From Sipunculus nudus (taxonomy: Eukaryota > Annelida > Sipuncula > Golfingiida > Sipunculidae): DNA of 64,000 bases. Under the pieces are notes generated by a model. The model saw only the letters and a list, made by a program, of their open reading frames with translations, searched no databases and was not told where the DNA came from. Below are positions 22,790-33,491 of this stretch, piece after piece; position 1 is the first letter of the stretch, and each line of letters starts with the position of its first letter. The stretch is from contig CM049313.1 of assembly GCA_026874595.1 (NCBI GenBank), positions 12,399,508 to 12,463,507 of the forward strand, written 5' to 3'. The position numbers were made by a program, and so were the translations under genes.

Positions 22790-23488
22790 ATGCCGAAATT
22801 GAGTGTGAAAACACCGACGTCTTCCCCATATAAACATTAGACGCGTCTATAGCCTTAAAACACCGGCGTGTTCCCTATAAACACTAGACGCGTCTATCCT
22901 AAAAAGAACGTGTTTACTCCAGTGTCTACCCTCAAAAACACCGGCGTCTATCCTATAAACACTAATCGCGTCTTAATTTATAAACACTAGACACGTTTTC
23001 TAGCTGTTACACTTAGCTGTTTTTCAGTAAGACGTGTTTACCCTTTCTTAGTTTTACAGTGCAATGAACGCTTTTACATGAGTGAAGTTTTAAAAAGTCC
23101 AGCTGTTACATATAAAAACTAATAAAATTATAACTTGGCTCTTCTTTCTTTTACGGACTACTGATTTATCCGAAAGCTATATTTATATAAATTTTACACA
23201 TAGCCTTTCAATGTTAATTTTTCAATTAATTAGGTAACATGTTTTTTTTTTGCTTTTTCTAACCATGTACTTTGTCATAATGTCAGGGCCCGAGTAACCT
23301 ATTAGCAAAAGAATCAAATGCTACGTGCCCGCGGCTTGTGGACCCCTCGTTATACTGCGTTGACATTTATTTAACTACTGGGACTAATGTCAGTTAAATG
23401 ATTAAGTGATTCAGGTAATAGATATTACTTTTTTATATTTTAAACCCTGTAGTGTTGAATTATTCAGTCCAGAAGATCTTATATTTAT

Positions 23489-23850
23489 TGTTACGAAAAC
23501 AAATTGTTCAGGGGGAAATATTGGTCCGATCCGGGATTCGAACCCATGTCGGTGGCGCACATGTCCGGCGTTCCAACCGCTTCGCTAAAAAACAAACTTC
23601 GCCAGTGAGACTACGGTCCAACTTTATGTCACCCCGAAACAAAACCCCTCTTAAGAGCGTTCTACTATCAGAACAAGAACAATTTTCCAAGGAGTCACAC
23701 TTGGTAAGCTTATTCCCTGAGCCACAAAGTTTACCGTCACGTTGGACGAGCCCCCATTTTGTTACAAAGACAAATTGCTCAGGGGAAAACATTGGGCCGA
23801 TCCCGGATTCAAACCCATGTTGGTGGCGCACATGTCCGGCGTATGTTCCA
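23489..23850 (-). mobile_element. TRIM copy A: miniature LTR retroelement with tRNA-like LTRs
   Basis: Minus strand: a partial 5' LTR (23760 to ~23850, broken at its outer end), primer site TGGGGGCTCGTCC (23744-23756), ~100 bp of internal sequence, polypurine AAGAGGGG (near 23645), and a full 3' LTR of 153 bp (23489-23641) running from TGTTTCGG to CGTAACA. Each LTR contains a tRNA-type promoter. In the 3' LTR the A box TAGCGAAGCGG (23577-23587) and B box GGTTCGAATCC (23534-23544) are both perfect and 43 nt apart, as in a tRNA gene. There is no coding capacity. Unit 1 has the empty site at ~2503. A second copy is at 44079-44476. Confidence 0.8.
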
Positions 23851-24143
23851 CAGAAAATACAGATAAGTATTCCCAAAATGGCTAAAAAAGTAAAACAGGC
23901 TTTGACGTCACTGCTGTGACTGGTATTATACATACCACAGTCATAATTATACCAGTGTATGAATATAGGTTCAAAGGGACACAATTATGAATTTTGTGCA
24001 TTTGAGGCTCAAATGAGAAACATATATGTGCTGGACCATCATATTACCAATGACCTAGATAATTGAAAATTAGTTTACGGTATCTACGTACAAAGAATAT
24101 GGAATATAAAATACCTAGAAAGAATAATAATTGGTAAGCAGTT

Positions 24144-24336
24144 CAGGGGAGGATCCAGGATTTCGGAAAAGGGGGGGGGGGGGTCTAATCTAGTAGCACT
24201 AATGAAAACCCTAAAAAAGGTCCCCAGGTCTGGAAAAGGGGGGGTCCATGCCGCAAAATTGTGTCTGAAACCCTTTAAAAAGTTGTTTCTGATGAAAAAG
24301 GGGGGGGTCCGGACCCTCCCCCCCCCGGATCTGCTT
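24144..24336. mobile_element. Short hAT-like element rich in G/C homopolymers
   Basis: Starts CAGGGGAGGATCCAGGATTT and ends in C-rich sequence with GGATC near its end, giving imperfect inverted ends around GATCC. Left flank AAGCAGTT and right flank CTGCAGTT form an imperfect 8-bp target duplication. Unit 1 has one copy (AAGTAGTT) and no insert at ~2802. hAT assignment rests on the 8-bp duplication and CAGGG end. A related piece is at 37144-37290. Confidence 0.65.
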
Positions 24337-27300
24337 CTGCAGTTATAGCCCTCTTGACCCTTTTGCTCCGAAAGTCGGTGACTGTGTCTTGGAAAGCATT
24401 GTATATCCGGACTCAGTAACGGCCATGTTAAGATCGGATATTCATGCGACAAGGCACCTCCTGCACACGTCACGCACTTCAATAAAATCTGACATCATTG
24501 TTCATATAAATAACGCATCATGATTACAGATATAGAAATGAAAAAGTTTTAAGACAAATATACAGAATACAAATACGTGTATAATATTTTATTACATTAC
24601 ATTACTTTATTATAAAGAAGATTTACTCGTAAAGCTGTTAAGAGAGTAAACTAGCAGTTCTGGGCTAGGCAGCACAAAGCGGTTGCGATCTTTCAATGAC
24701 GTTCAATGCCCACGCACTCTTTAAATGCACAGGATAAATTGACTGACACGAGGAAATTTTTATTATCCATGCCAAGTTCAGTCCATGGTTCGTATCACAT
24801 CTAATACAGATTGGAGATTAAACATATAAATTTACATGCGCAAAATACATTTAATTGACTAAAAAAGGCCAGACCCCTTGGAGCCGTCACTGAAAACATA
24901 TACACGAGTGTTTTTACGGCAAACTTCTGTGGATATACACTCAAAACATCTATATAAACATGTACAGCTAAATTAAGGGTCCCTTTACAAGATATGGCAC
25001 AGTTCCCTCTATAAGTTACTGGGATTTTGTAATTCAAAATCAACTTATCTATTTCAGCAAATATAAAAATTCTTCTTCAGTCATGTTTCTTTCGAAGTTA
25101 TGAATAAGTCAAATTTGATGCCAAGTTAATGACAGCACACTTGCGGCTTCTTTTCTTACAAGCATGTTCACTTCTTGTTGCAGCAAATATTTACATGCAA
25201 ATGTACGTTTAATTCGGCGTTACTTCATGCTTTTAGATTTACTAACAGGGAATATAAACTTTACCTCGTCTCACAATTCTACACAATTCCTAATAAACGA
25301 TAATGTTGCATCACAAAGTTCTGATTTTTAAGTAACAATATGAGATCATCCGATACCTGGCATAAAGTGGTTTTGTCATGAAAGTATTATATTTCATGGT
25401 TAATAACAGATGTCTATCAGTGAGAGCACATGTTTAGGCAGTTTAAAAGAATCATGATAGGCCCATCTGCCCTGGTCAAATTAAATTCTGTTTTCTTAAA
25501 TATAAAAATACAAAATTGAAAACTTCTAAGTTAAGATATCAGTCACTAAAACATACATCAAATTAAAATTATAATCATTAACCTATGCGAATCAGGACGG
25601 CCTTGGTCTTGCAAAATATGATTTGAAGATGATATTAGATATCTGTGACGGTTAAATTTTAACAATTCAAGATAATTTTCTGTAATTAAGACCCATCTGC
25701 TAGGGCCTAAAGTATAAAATTTTTCTAAATAATAATTAAGGGCAGAAGACAGGTTATTGTAAATAAGCCAGTCTAATTTTTATTGTTAATTATCACTTAA
25801 ATGTAAATCAACAATGTTAATTTAATGTTCGCAATTGATTCATGACAATTGAGATAATTAAATGGAAACCTTAATACCCACTGGGTGTAAAAGAGATCAC
25901 AATTTTACAAAACTTATGTCAAGATAAAACAATTTGCATAAGTAAAATTTGTCATCGTAAAAACATAAAATAAATTGCTTTCCAGGAAACTGTTTGTGTA
26001 AATTTTGGATGGATAGTCACTTGCTAGCATATTCACACAACGGTATCTCATCCCTGAAACGAAAATATAATAATGGTGCGTGTGTGTGGCAAGGTAGTCT
26101 AACTATTACCAGCGTAGCTTGGTTGCATTTTAACAAAACAAATCGATGTGTTTCCTCCGCATTGTAAGTACATTAGCCGGGCGTTGCACATGAATAGAAA
26201 TACCTGTCACCCTTAAACTCAGGACACTATGTAAAGGGGATATTATAATTATTAAAGGCCAGAAAGGCCATGGACAAAAAAAAGTGTTAAATTGGAATTA
26301 AAACTGTTTTGTCGTTTATATCACAATAACAAACCAAACTGTACAAAAAATAAATAAAACTAGAAATGTGTAATTAGACAGTGCAGACCTCCGCCATATG
26401 GCATTGTTAGAAATGCAGCATTTTTCCTTTAAATATTCCTCGATCCAGGTGCTGAACAGGTTCAACCTAAAAATAAATCAATTGTTCCTTATATCATTCC
26501 AAGCTGTCCTGAACAGTCCATCGAAAGTAATTATTTATGGAGTAATGTTGCTAACAAACAGACGAACAAACACCGCCAAAGACATAACCCCGGACGTTTG
26601 GAAGGGGGGGGGGCTCCCTGCTTTACCACAGTACCATGATCCGCCACTGCTTAAGGATTTTTATTATTTTATTTATGGAGCAGTAACATAAATCATCGAA
26701 TCTTGGAAATGAGCAAGTCATTTTTTAATAGCAACAGGCTGGCCGAGCTGAAATCAAAGATTATTATTCATATAGGTGGTAGAACCGTGGCCCGACTTTG
26801 TGAAAAAAGTTGGTAATTTCCGTATTATGGACATAATGATTAATCAGACCACTGATCCGCTCATTAAACAGACTGGAATTGTATTGATATCACATATTCA
26901 AAGGCTGAGGTTAGGACTTCATGAATAATGCAATTTTCTCGTCAGAAGTTGTGCCCAATTAAAGGTGCGGGAATGCTGAATCTTTATAGTTAAGGGATAT
27001 TTATAGAATTTATTTATTGACTCAATTAAGAAAATAGACAACGATTGTCTTTTTAATAATATAGCAACTCAACACTGCTGGGAGCTCTCTGGACGCTGAA
27101 AATTCTGCGAAATCGCTGCAAGGCCATGCAAGAACGCCAAAAGAGGCACAACATGAATTTGTAGCTTTAGTAACTTTCGTACGTTTTGTATTAAAAGGTA
27201 TAAGCAAGGGAAACATTTGGGTTCTGTATGGACCACTAAAATATATGTATGTATTCTATGTGCCATGTAAAAGTCTTGAATCAATGAATTATGAGTCTTT

Positions 27301-27421
27301 ATTTTTTGTTCGCTATTTTAATGCTCAAGGTGTTCATATTGTTTGCTGTCTTTAACCGATATTTATTTTACATGGATGATACAAACAGTTATAATAACTA
27401 ATTCTGGGCACTTTCCATGAC

Positions 27422-27600
27422 ACAGGAGGTTGCGTCCGGTAGACTCTTGAGGTGGAGAAAACCGGAGGACCCGGAGAAAACAACAGAACTTGGACGGGCA
27501 AGGACAACCCACCTCATAGCCACACCGGAAATCGAGCCGGGTCGCAAGCGAAGGGAGTAAAGCTTGTTACCACTCGGCTATCACGACTTTCCCCCAAAAA
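27422..27600 (-). mobile_element. tRNA-derived SINE
   Basis: On the minus strand the A box TAGCCGAGTGG (27570-27580, fully matching the consensus) is followed 42 nt later by a B-box-like GGCTCGATTTCC (27527-27538). Downstream comes a body ending with the inverted complement of GGAGAAAACCGGAGGACCC. The ACCGGAG-ACCCGGAGAAAAC phrase is common in invertebrate SINE bodies (from memory, domain name uncertain). The B box has two departures from consensus, so the copy is probably old. Confidence 0.65.
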
Positions 27601-27790
27601 AATATTATCAACACCTTTTCTCACAATCCATTCATATTGGGTTATATATGAAAATTGTTTTCATCATTTTATAATGAAAATAAATCACTGTTTACCTTTC
27701 GATAAAAATATTAAATTTCCTATAACGGCGGTTTTTCAAACATATTCCTTCCCCCGGTGATTACCAGTTTTGCACTTCGCACGTTATAAC

Positions 27791-27796
<6 letters not shown>

Positions 27797-27854
<58 letters not shown>
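27797..27854. repeat. (TA)n microsatellite
   Basis: About 29 TA repeats. Confidence 0.95.
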
Positions 27855-27859
<5 letters not shown>

Positions 27860-28385
27860 GGTTTATGCTGTATTTATGCTATATTCTAGTTATAAAGAGT
27901 CAGACAGTCAAGAGTCTAGGAAAGAGTTAGGATGCGATCCTGGCAAGAATATCCGAGGAGGCTCAATGATATATAAACAGATTCATGTGGATTTCCAAAA
28001 TAATTTAACTATAGGTTCTGAAGTTTCCATATATCGCCAGTATCGTGACCAGAAAAGCTGACATCTTGAGTTATAACACACCTTCTTTTTAATCAACATC
28101 AGTCACAGTAAACAGACCGAGCTATCCTACAGGTTGAGACCAAACATAAAACAAACGTTGGTGTTTTTTCCCATAGAAATTCATTTTAACAACGGAATTA
28201 AATTATTGATCATTTAAACTTATGCTTTCCCAGGTTGCTGTTCATCGATTACTTTGTTAAATAATTCATCTAAAGTCAAATTAAGAACCAATTAAGTCCA
28301 ATTCAATAATCTTGTTTGTTTTCGCATGGCAAAAAGTAGAAACTTCTTTACTGGGCCCTTTGATTTAAGACTTTGGAATCTGTAT

Positions 28386-28962
28386 GATCACAGGAACTTC
28401 TATATTATATATAGAACACGTTAAAAGTCGATAATTTAGACCTCTGTTCATTTTGGTAATAAAAGTATGATGAAAAATACCACTGACGTATTCCAGCATG
28501 TATGTTTACTTCTTATGCAGAAGAAATAATAACTTGTCCACTGCTGGCAGATTATACGATTAATTTTCTGGCTCCAAGGAGTCCGATATTATTCCATTGT
28601 AAAACATATTCTAACTTCTTATATGTAGGTATTGTATGCAATATATTGATATGCTATTCGACAATGGATTTCTTATGTCTCGGTTAACCGTATCAGTTTT
28701 GGTACAGTTGGTTGGAAGTCATCTGAGCTTATAGCGATGGACCTTTGTCCATCGTCTGTCTATCAGGTACTCTGGTCGTGTGGTCGTCTATCTATAAAAG
28801 GGCGCATATCGTAACCATTTGGCCTCAAAACTTCTAACTTAATCAAGGGTTGTCCATGAGAAAATCTCCATGGGACCAGAACTTAGGTCACGCTCACATT
28901 CGTACTGCCATGTATGGGACAAAACAGCACTATGGCGTCACTTTTCTCAGTGTACATATTAT
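28386..28962. other. Intergenic sequence with a small hairpin
   Basis: No coding signal. A perfect 8-bp stem with 4-nt loop, CGATGGAC (28735-28742) and GTCCATCG (28747-28754), stands out. Confidence 0.5.
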
Positions 28963-29638
28963 GGGGCTGTCCCACTTAGGCGACTCTACAGGCGACTACA
29001 GGCGACCAGGCTGTCGCCTCATGGTCGCCGGGTGGTCGCCTTTATGGTCGCCTGTAGTCGCCTGAAGTCGCCCCAAGACGCATGACCTCGAAGCTGTCGC
29101 CTCTGGATTTTCAACATGTTCAAAATTCTCAGGCGACAGCTTTTTTGTCGCCAGTGAGCGTAGTCTGTCTTCTACTGGCGTAGGTGCTGTCGTAGGCTGT
29201 CGCCAGCTGACGCGGGTTGTCGTAGGTCCTGTCGTAGGCTGTCGCCAGGTGACACGGGTTGTCGTGTGTGTTGTCGCGGGCTGTTGTTACTTGAAACAAG
29301 ACCCATTCTTGTGTCCGGCTCCTCACATAGCACATGGAAGAAAATCGTCGAAGCATGTCGTGGGAGGACGTGGCAAAAATTCTGGTGTCGTAGGTTGTCG
29401 CCAGTCTGGTCGTAGGTTGTCGCAGATGTGGTCGTAGGTTGTCGTGGGTGATTGTCCTTTGTCGCGGCGACTGTGTCGCGGGTTGTCGGCAGCTTGTCGT
29501 CAGACAGTCGCCAGCCATTTGTAGCTTGTCGTAGACTATTGTCATAGCAGAGGTCCTGTCGCCTGTTTTTCGGCGACCATGAGGCGACAGCCTGGTCGCC
29601 TGTAGTCGCCTGTAGAGTCGCCTAAGTGGGACAGCCCC
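28963..29638. mobile_element. Foldback/MITE element with 68-bp perfect terminal inverted repeats
   Basis: 676 bp beginning GGGGCTGTCCCACTTAGGCG and ending with its exact complement; the first and last 68 bases pair without a mismatch. AT flanks both ends, a possible 2-bp target duplication, which together with the GGGGCTGT end would suit ISL2EU/Harbinger-type elements (inference). The interior is packed with GTCGCC, TGTCG and GTCGTAGG motifs, often about 10-20 bp apart, on both strands. No transposase is encoded. Perfect ends imply a young insertion. Confidence 0.85.
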
Positions 29639-30507
29639 ATAAACTGAACAACTATTTTGCATTAAATTGTTTCCTCTCTTTCACCCTTAAACCTATCGAC
29701 ATTCACAGGTTTAAAATAATCGGATAATATTTATTGCAAAAATGGACGATGTTATGTGTATGCAGATATAATGAAATGTTTGTTACCAGATTTTTCAAGA
29801 ACGACTGCAATTGTCACCTCCAAATGACAGCAATATTGATTATGTGCCTGATATATGTGTGTAAGCTGCAGGTCGCACCACCAGTGTTAATCAGTTATCT
29901 GTAAAGGAGGAAAAATCATTTATGTTATATTCCACTTTTTTCAAGTTAAAACCTTAATAAACCACGTTATTTCATATATTTGTTAACTATTCATTTGGGA
30001 AAGTGTAATTAAATACTTTGAATTAAGTTTGATATTTCATTAAATTTCTTAAACGTCGCTCATCCAAATTTCAGTGTTTGTATTTAATGTTAAGTCTGTT
30101 GTCCAAAACTGAAGGAGCAGCTCTGGTTTGAGCACAAGATTGCACATCGGTTTATTGTACATGTAAAGTAACTGGAGTGTCATGATAAGCTGCAGGTGAC
30201 GCCATTTATGTTGACGCGGTTTCTGTGAGCCCAAATGGTTTTCAACTTCACAAAATGAAAACACAGATCCTATAAATATCTGATATCTAAAAGATCAGGT
30301 AAAGCCAAGTCATCACGTCTATCTTGATTTGATTTTTATAGGCCACGTTTACATGTTATAAATATTAACGTACAGGTGGTATTGACACTGCAAAACCAAT
30401 CATGTGTAACTTCGTTCTAACAAAAAATACATAAATAATTTATAATACTTTGCAGAATTTTTACTCGTGCAAATGAAATTAAAATTATGTAAAACGAACT
30501 AGGCAAA
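29639..30507. other. Intergenic, nothing recognised
   Basis: AT-rich; I found no inverted ends, RNA boxes or coding signals. Confidence 0.5.
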
Positions 30508-30626
30508 ATAGAAAAAAGTTGCACATAGTAATATTTTTCTTTTTTTTCGCAAAAACTGATGACAGAGTGCTCGATGGCTGGCCAGAGCATTTCTACATTA
30601 TGTAGAATGAACTAAACCAAGACTAT

Positions 30627-30699
30627 AGGCTACACCATCAGAAAAAATGCCACATGGCCCTGTGCATGTGGTACGAAACTAATTTGTAATGAAATGCCT
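30627..30699 (+). ncRNA. Hammerhead-ribozyme-like fold, copy 1 (decayed core)
   Basis: Stem I: AGGC(30627-30630)/GCCT(30696-30699) and CAT(30636-30638)/ATG(30689-30691) around an internal loop. Stem II: CCACATG/CATGTGG (7 bp) near 30650-30670 plus a U-A and G-U extension. GAAA at 30675-30678, then a 2-bp stem III AC/GT closing TAATTT, and the expected cleavage position after A30688. This is the minimal type I hammerhead layout known from Penelope-like elements. The CUGAUGA core box is replaced by CAGAAAA, so activity is unlikely. Confidence 0.55.
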
Positions 30700-30739
30700 T
30701 GGAAAAACTTAGCTTAGTTCATTGTACATATATACATAC

Positions 30740-30750
<11 letters not shown>

Positions 30751-30798
<48 letters not shown>
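30751..30798. repeat. (TA)n microsatellite
   Basis: TA run directly after the right arm of the first Penelope-derived unit. Confidence 0.95.
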
Positions 30799-30802
<4 letters not shown>

Positions 30803-30958
30803 TCCGTTTTGTTTGCTATGTGTATGGAACATATATGCCATATATAAAGTTGCACATAGTAATTTTTTTTCTTTTTTTCGCAAAAACTGATGACAGAGTG
30901 CTCGATGGCTGGCCAGAGCATTTCTACGTTATGTAAAAATGAACTAAACCAAGACTCT

Positions 30959-31028
30959 AGGCTACACCATCAGAAATGCCACACGCCCCTGTGCATGTGG
31001 TACGAAACTAATTTGTAATGAAATGCCT
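30959..31028 (+). ncRNA. Hammerhead-ribozyme-like fold, copy 2 (decayed core)
   Basis: Same layout as copy 1: AGGC(30959-30962)/GCCT(31025-31028), CAT(30968-30970)/ATG(31018-31020), a shorter stem II CCACA/TGTGG, GAAA at 31004-31007, AC/GT stem III, cleavage position after A31017. The core box reads CAGAAAT. Two bases have been lost relative to copy 1 at the stem II base. Confidence 0.5.
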
Positions 31029-31105
31029 TTGAAAATCTTAGCTTTGTTCATTCTATATATATATATGCCTTCGTTTTGTTTGCTATGTGTATGGGACATA
31101 TATGC

Positions 31106-31164
31106 CAGACAATATAGAATCACGTTTCATTTAGATTGATTCAAAATATAGTCTATATTGTCTG
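31106..31164. repeat. 13-bp perfect inverted repeat (short stem-loop)
   Basis: CAGACAATATAGA (31106-31118) and TCTATATTGTCTG (31152-31164) with a 33-nt loop, immediately after the Penelope-derived pair. Confidence 0.6.
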
Positions 31165-31299
31165 GGTCATTCAGCAGACAAAAGAAAGTATCATGTTATA
31201 TTTAGACAGAGAAGCCTATTTCACTCTTATCAGCTGACTGCAGTAATAAAAATTATTTTTATGTCTAGAATCATTGTATAATTTACAAGAGGTTTTGGA

Positions 31300-31915
31300 C
31301 GGTAACGGTCCTCATTTGGGGCCTTAATTGCGATTGCCAGTTGCTCAAAATAACAGCCAGGGGACCATAATGGATGTCAGATTGGTCTGATATATATCAC
31401 TACAAAAAAAATTAAAACCATAAAATATAAGACCAATCTTTAAAAATGTTAGACACTATCTTAAATGTAATTGTCAAGGTTTTCAAGATATTTGTCTGGC
31501 AGCCATATTGAATTTGTCAGGAGTCTGGACATTGAAAGCACACATCCCTTCATTGATGTCAATATTCTGTTAAATATTCGCAAAAGGAAATCACTTATTA
31601 TGCATACTGGACATTAGGCAGGTTTGTAATTAGACAGTGCTGGAGCCCTCACAGCCACCAATCACTAATTTAAGAAAAGTCGACAATGTCTCTTTGAGAT
31701 ATTGCATTGGAAAGTAAATCACCGATTGTGCTCTGGCGGCCATATTGGAATTCGGACAGGTCTGTAATTCGAGAGGTCTGAAGCCCTTATTGACACCCCT
31801 GTGGATCTGTTAAACATTAAATGAATTCTGTTTGAGAAAATGCACGCGAAAGCAAGCGTGACGGGCGGATGGACAGAAGGACGGGCCTTAATTATTTAAC
31901 ACAGATCCGTTGTCA
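31300..31915. repeat. Degenerate direct repeat, ~238-bp spacing
   Basis: CTGGCAGCCATATTGAATTTG near 31495 recurs as CTGGCGGCCATATTGGAATTCG near 31733, and the following CAGGTYTGTAATTMGA phrase recurs at ~31618 and ~31757. The stretch ends with a GAC/GGA-rich tail (GGATGGACAGAAGGACGG, ~31866) like that at 57020. Family unknown. Confidence 0.45.
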
Positions 31916-33075
31916 CCGTTTACACATGAAAGGACGCCGTGTCCCGTAAGAAAATAACTTGATGGCCATCTCACAGATAAAGATGTAACCTATTTCAACG
32001 CAATACCAAGAATCTTATCCCAATAACCGACTTCAGTTTTGTCATGCGAACAAGATACTGATATCATTATCGCAACGGGGTATCTAATAAGATATATGAT
32101 AAGCAGATCTTGTCCAACTTCAAATCTTTGTAAGATATATTTCTTTTGGTCATATGGGTCATGTTACTAATAGATAGGTCAACTGTATATTTATCATTCC
32201 GCTGACGGTCCCTCGAGCGCATGATCACGTTGTTAACCTCGTGCATTTGTAAACAAGATTAATGTTATCTGTCGACAATACAGAGAAAGTCAAATTAGGC
32301 AAATAAACGGTATCTAACTTTGAACTTACTTTGCGAAGTAAATCTTCCAAAACCATCATTTCTTAGTAAAATATGAATGAAATTGTGTATAAATTAGGGA
32401 GCTTGAGTCTATATCAAACGCAAAAATAAATAAATAAATGCACCTGTTCAAAGCTTACATTCAACAAATGTAACAAATAAAAATTGTAAATAGCTTCCCA
32501 CTGCAAGAACCAATAATACTAAAATAATATGCAACCTCTTTCGCAAATCACTGAGATCTGAAAGATATGGAAGATGATGAAGAAATATTGTTATATATGA
32601 AATGATGCAGAAATGTTGTTAGATATTAAATTATGAAACAAGTTTTATCCCAAAGATTGAAATTCGATATGTGGCCGATTCCAGTGATATGGTTTTAAAA
32701 AGGAGACAAGGAGACTCCAAGACGAAGGACTGGTGATCTTTCTGGAAGAACAGGTGTCCGAAAAAGGTGTCAAGAAATAAACGTAGTCTGGTACAGATGA
32801 TTATATAAAGTGATGCCAAAAGCGGAGTCCAGACGCTTTTAAAATCTAAGGAGACCATTATTTATGCGAGACGGAGTGAATACTTGCCGCAGTGGTAGCC
32901 GTCCGTCCTGCCGTCTATCAAAAACATATGTACCATTTTCAGCAGAGCGCGGAATTCTCGAGACTTATTTTAGTGACCCTTCCACTCTTGGCACTTTGTC
33001 ATTCCCGTGACCCAGCTTTTCATTATTGACCAGTAAAATAATCGACCTCTTATCGAGCCATGGGGAATGTTCTAA
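31916..33075. other. Intergenic, nothing recognised
   Basis: Short open frames only (for example 32631-32858 minus) with no family resemblance. Confidence 0.45.
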
Positions 33076-33489
33076 AGCCGGCCTCTCTATCTTCCAAAAA
33101 TCTACCGATTTTTCTGGCCGATTTTTTGCTGGCCTGATGAATCAATAGGATCGATGGAGTGAGGGCTCTGCCGGCCGGACTTCCGGTAGGACATATCAGC
33201 AGAACAAATCGGCTGCAAAAATCCTTGACAATGTCACGGTTTAACCGGTCGGAAAATTCGAAAGATGTGATGACGGAACCAAACAAGTCGGCTGATTTAC
33301 AACCTATATTTCTTTCTTTTTATCATTCCTGGTGCCAATAACAATCATGGAAACGAAATCAGAAGAGACAAAAATGACTGGAAAAAATATGCATGATCTG
33401 CAGGAAAATCGGTAGGTGTACGGGTACTCGCCGGCCGATTAAAAAAAACAGCCGACAAAAAAAAAATTGGATATATGGGAGGCCGGCTT
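33076..33489. mobile_element. Inverted-repeat element A of an adjacent pair
   Basis: Begins AGCCGGCCTC and ends GAGGCCGGCTT. TAA flanks it on the left (33073-33075) and right (33490-33492). Inside are ATCTACCGATTTTTC and CCGGCCGA motifs. 3-bp TAA flanks fit PIF/Harbinger-type insertion (inference). No coding sequence. Confidence 0.65.
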
Positions 33490-33491
33490 TA

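Larger units (their letters stand above)
13701..23061. mobile_element. Large inverted-repeat DNA transposon with CACTG ends, carrying Gypsy-2
   Basis: The boundaries follow from unit 1: homology breaks at 13700 and resumes at 23062. The insert begins CACTGTAAAA and ends TTTTACAGTG, a perfect 10-bp terminal inverted repeat. The subterminal motif ACACGTCT follows on both ends. The right end (22790-23061) has repeated AAACACTAGACGCGTCTA-type motifs, including two perfect TAGACGCGTCTA palindromes (22838-22849 and 22885-22896). CACTR ends with subterminal repeats are typical of the CMC group (CACTA/Mirage/Chapaev); the assignment is inference. No transposase was found, so it appears non-autonomous: about 2.65 kb once Gypsy-2 is removed. 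No clear target duplication (TAA left, CAA right). A perfect splice donor (CAG|GTAAGT) lies at 14385-14393. Confidence 0.7.
24836..27945. other. 3.1 kb in unit 2 absent from unit 1, mostly unrecognised
   Basis: Homology to unit 1 stops after AACATATAAA at ~24835 and resumes at AATATCCGAGGAGG near 27945. It includes a tRNA-derived SINE (27422-27600) and a (TA)n tract (27797-27854). A short phrase at 26370-26400 (GTAATTAGACAGTGC) recurs at ~31624. The rest has no recognised coding or transposon ends, so whether it is one insertion or several, or a loss from unit 1, is open. Confidence 0.45.
3720..28385 (+). repeat. Tandem duplication unit 2, expanded by nested insertions
   Basis: Second copy of the ~3.4 kb sequence in 342-3719. 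Its homologous blocks are separated by Gypsy-1 (4707-12711), a small insertion at ~13382-13606, the CACTG-ended element (13701-23061, itself holding Gypsy-2), TRIM copy A (23489-23850), a hAT-like element (24144-24336), and ~24836-27945 of DNA absent from unit 1. Homology to unit 1 stops near 28385. About 21 kb was therefore gained by this copy and none by unit 1. This asymmetry lets each insertion be called against a homologous empty site. Confidence 0.8.
30508..31100 (+). repeat. Two tandem Penelope-derived short elements
   Basis: Units of ~335 bp (30508-30848) and ~255 bp (30849-31100) share: GTTGCACATAGTAAT; a module ACTGATGACAGAGTGCTCGATGG ending CCAGAGC (30547-30580); a left arm AATGAACTAA; a central hairpin ending in TACGAAACTAATTTGTAATG; a right arm TTAGTTCATT (TTTGTTCATT in the second); and CGTTTTGTTTGCTATGTGTATGG. 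The same order of module, inverted arms and hairpin flanks a Penelope GIY-YIG relic at 59960-60716, so these look like internally deleted derivatives. The size difference is mainly a (TA)n tract (30751-30798). Confidence 0.7.

Noticed and set aside
23534-23587. True tRNA gene on the minus strand
   Set aside because: A and B boxes are perfect, but there is no acceptor stem, and the same sequence recurs inside repeated LTRs at four places.
23508-23984. 158-codon open frame on the minus strand over TRIM copy A
   Set aside because: It crosses LTR edges, the primer site and flanking unit 2 sequence, so it cannot be a conserved gene.
29129-29662. 177-codon open frame in the foldback element
   Set aside because: The frame is open because the sequence is a GTCG-rich repeat; the translation is low-complexity and matches no transposase.
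30549-30581. A fully canonical CTGATGA box in the Penelope-derived module
   Set aside because: It looks like a hammerhead core, but no GAAA strand follows its stem, and the related locus at 59966 reads CTGGTGA. The convincing fold is the one ~80 nt downstream.
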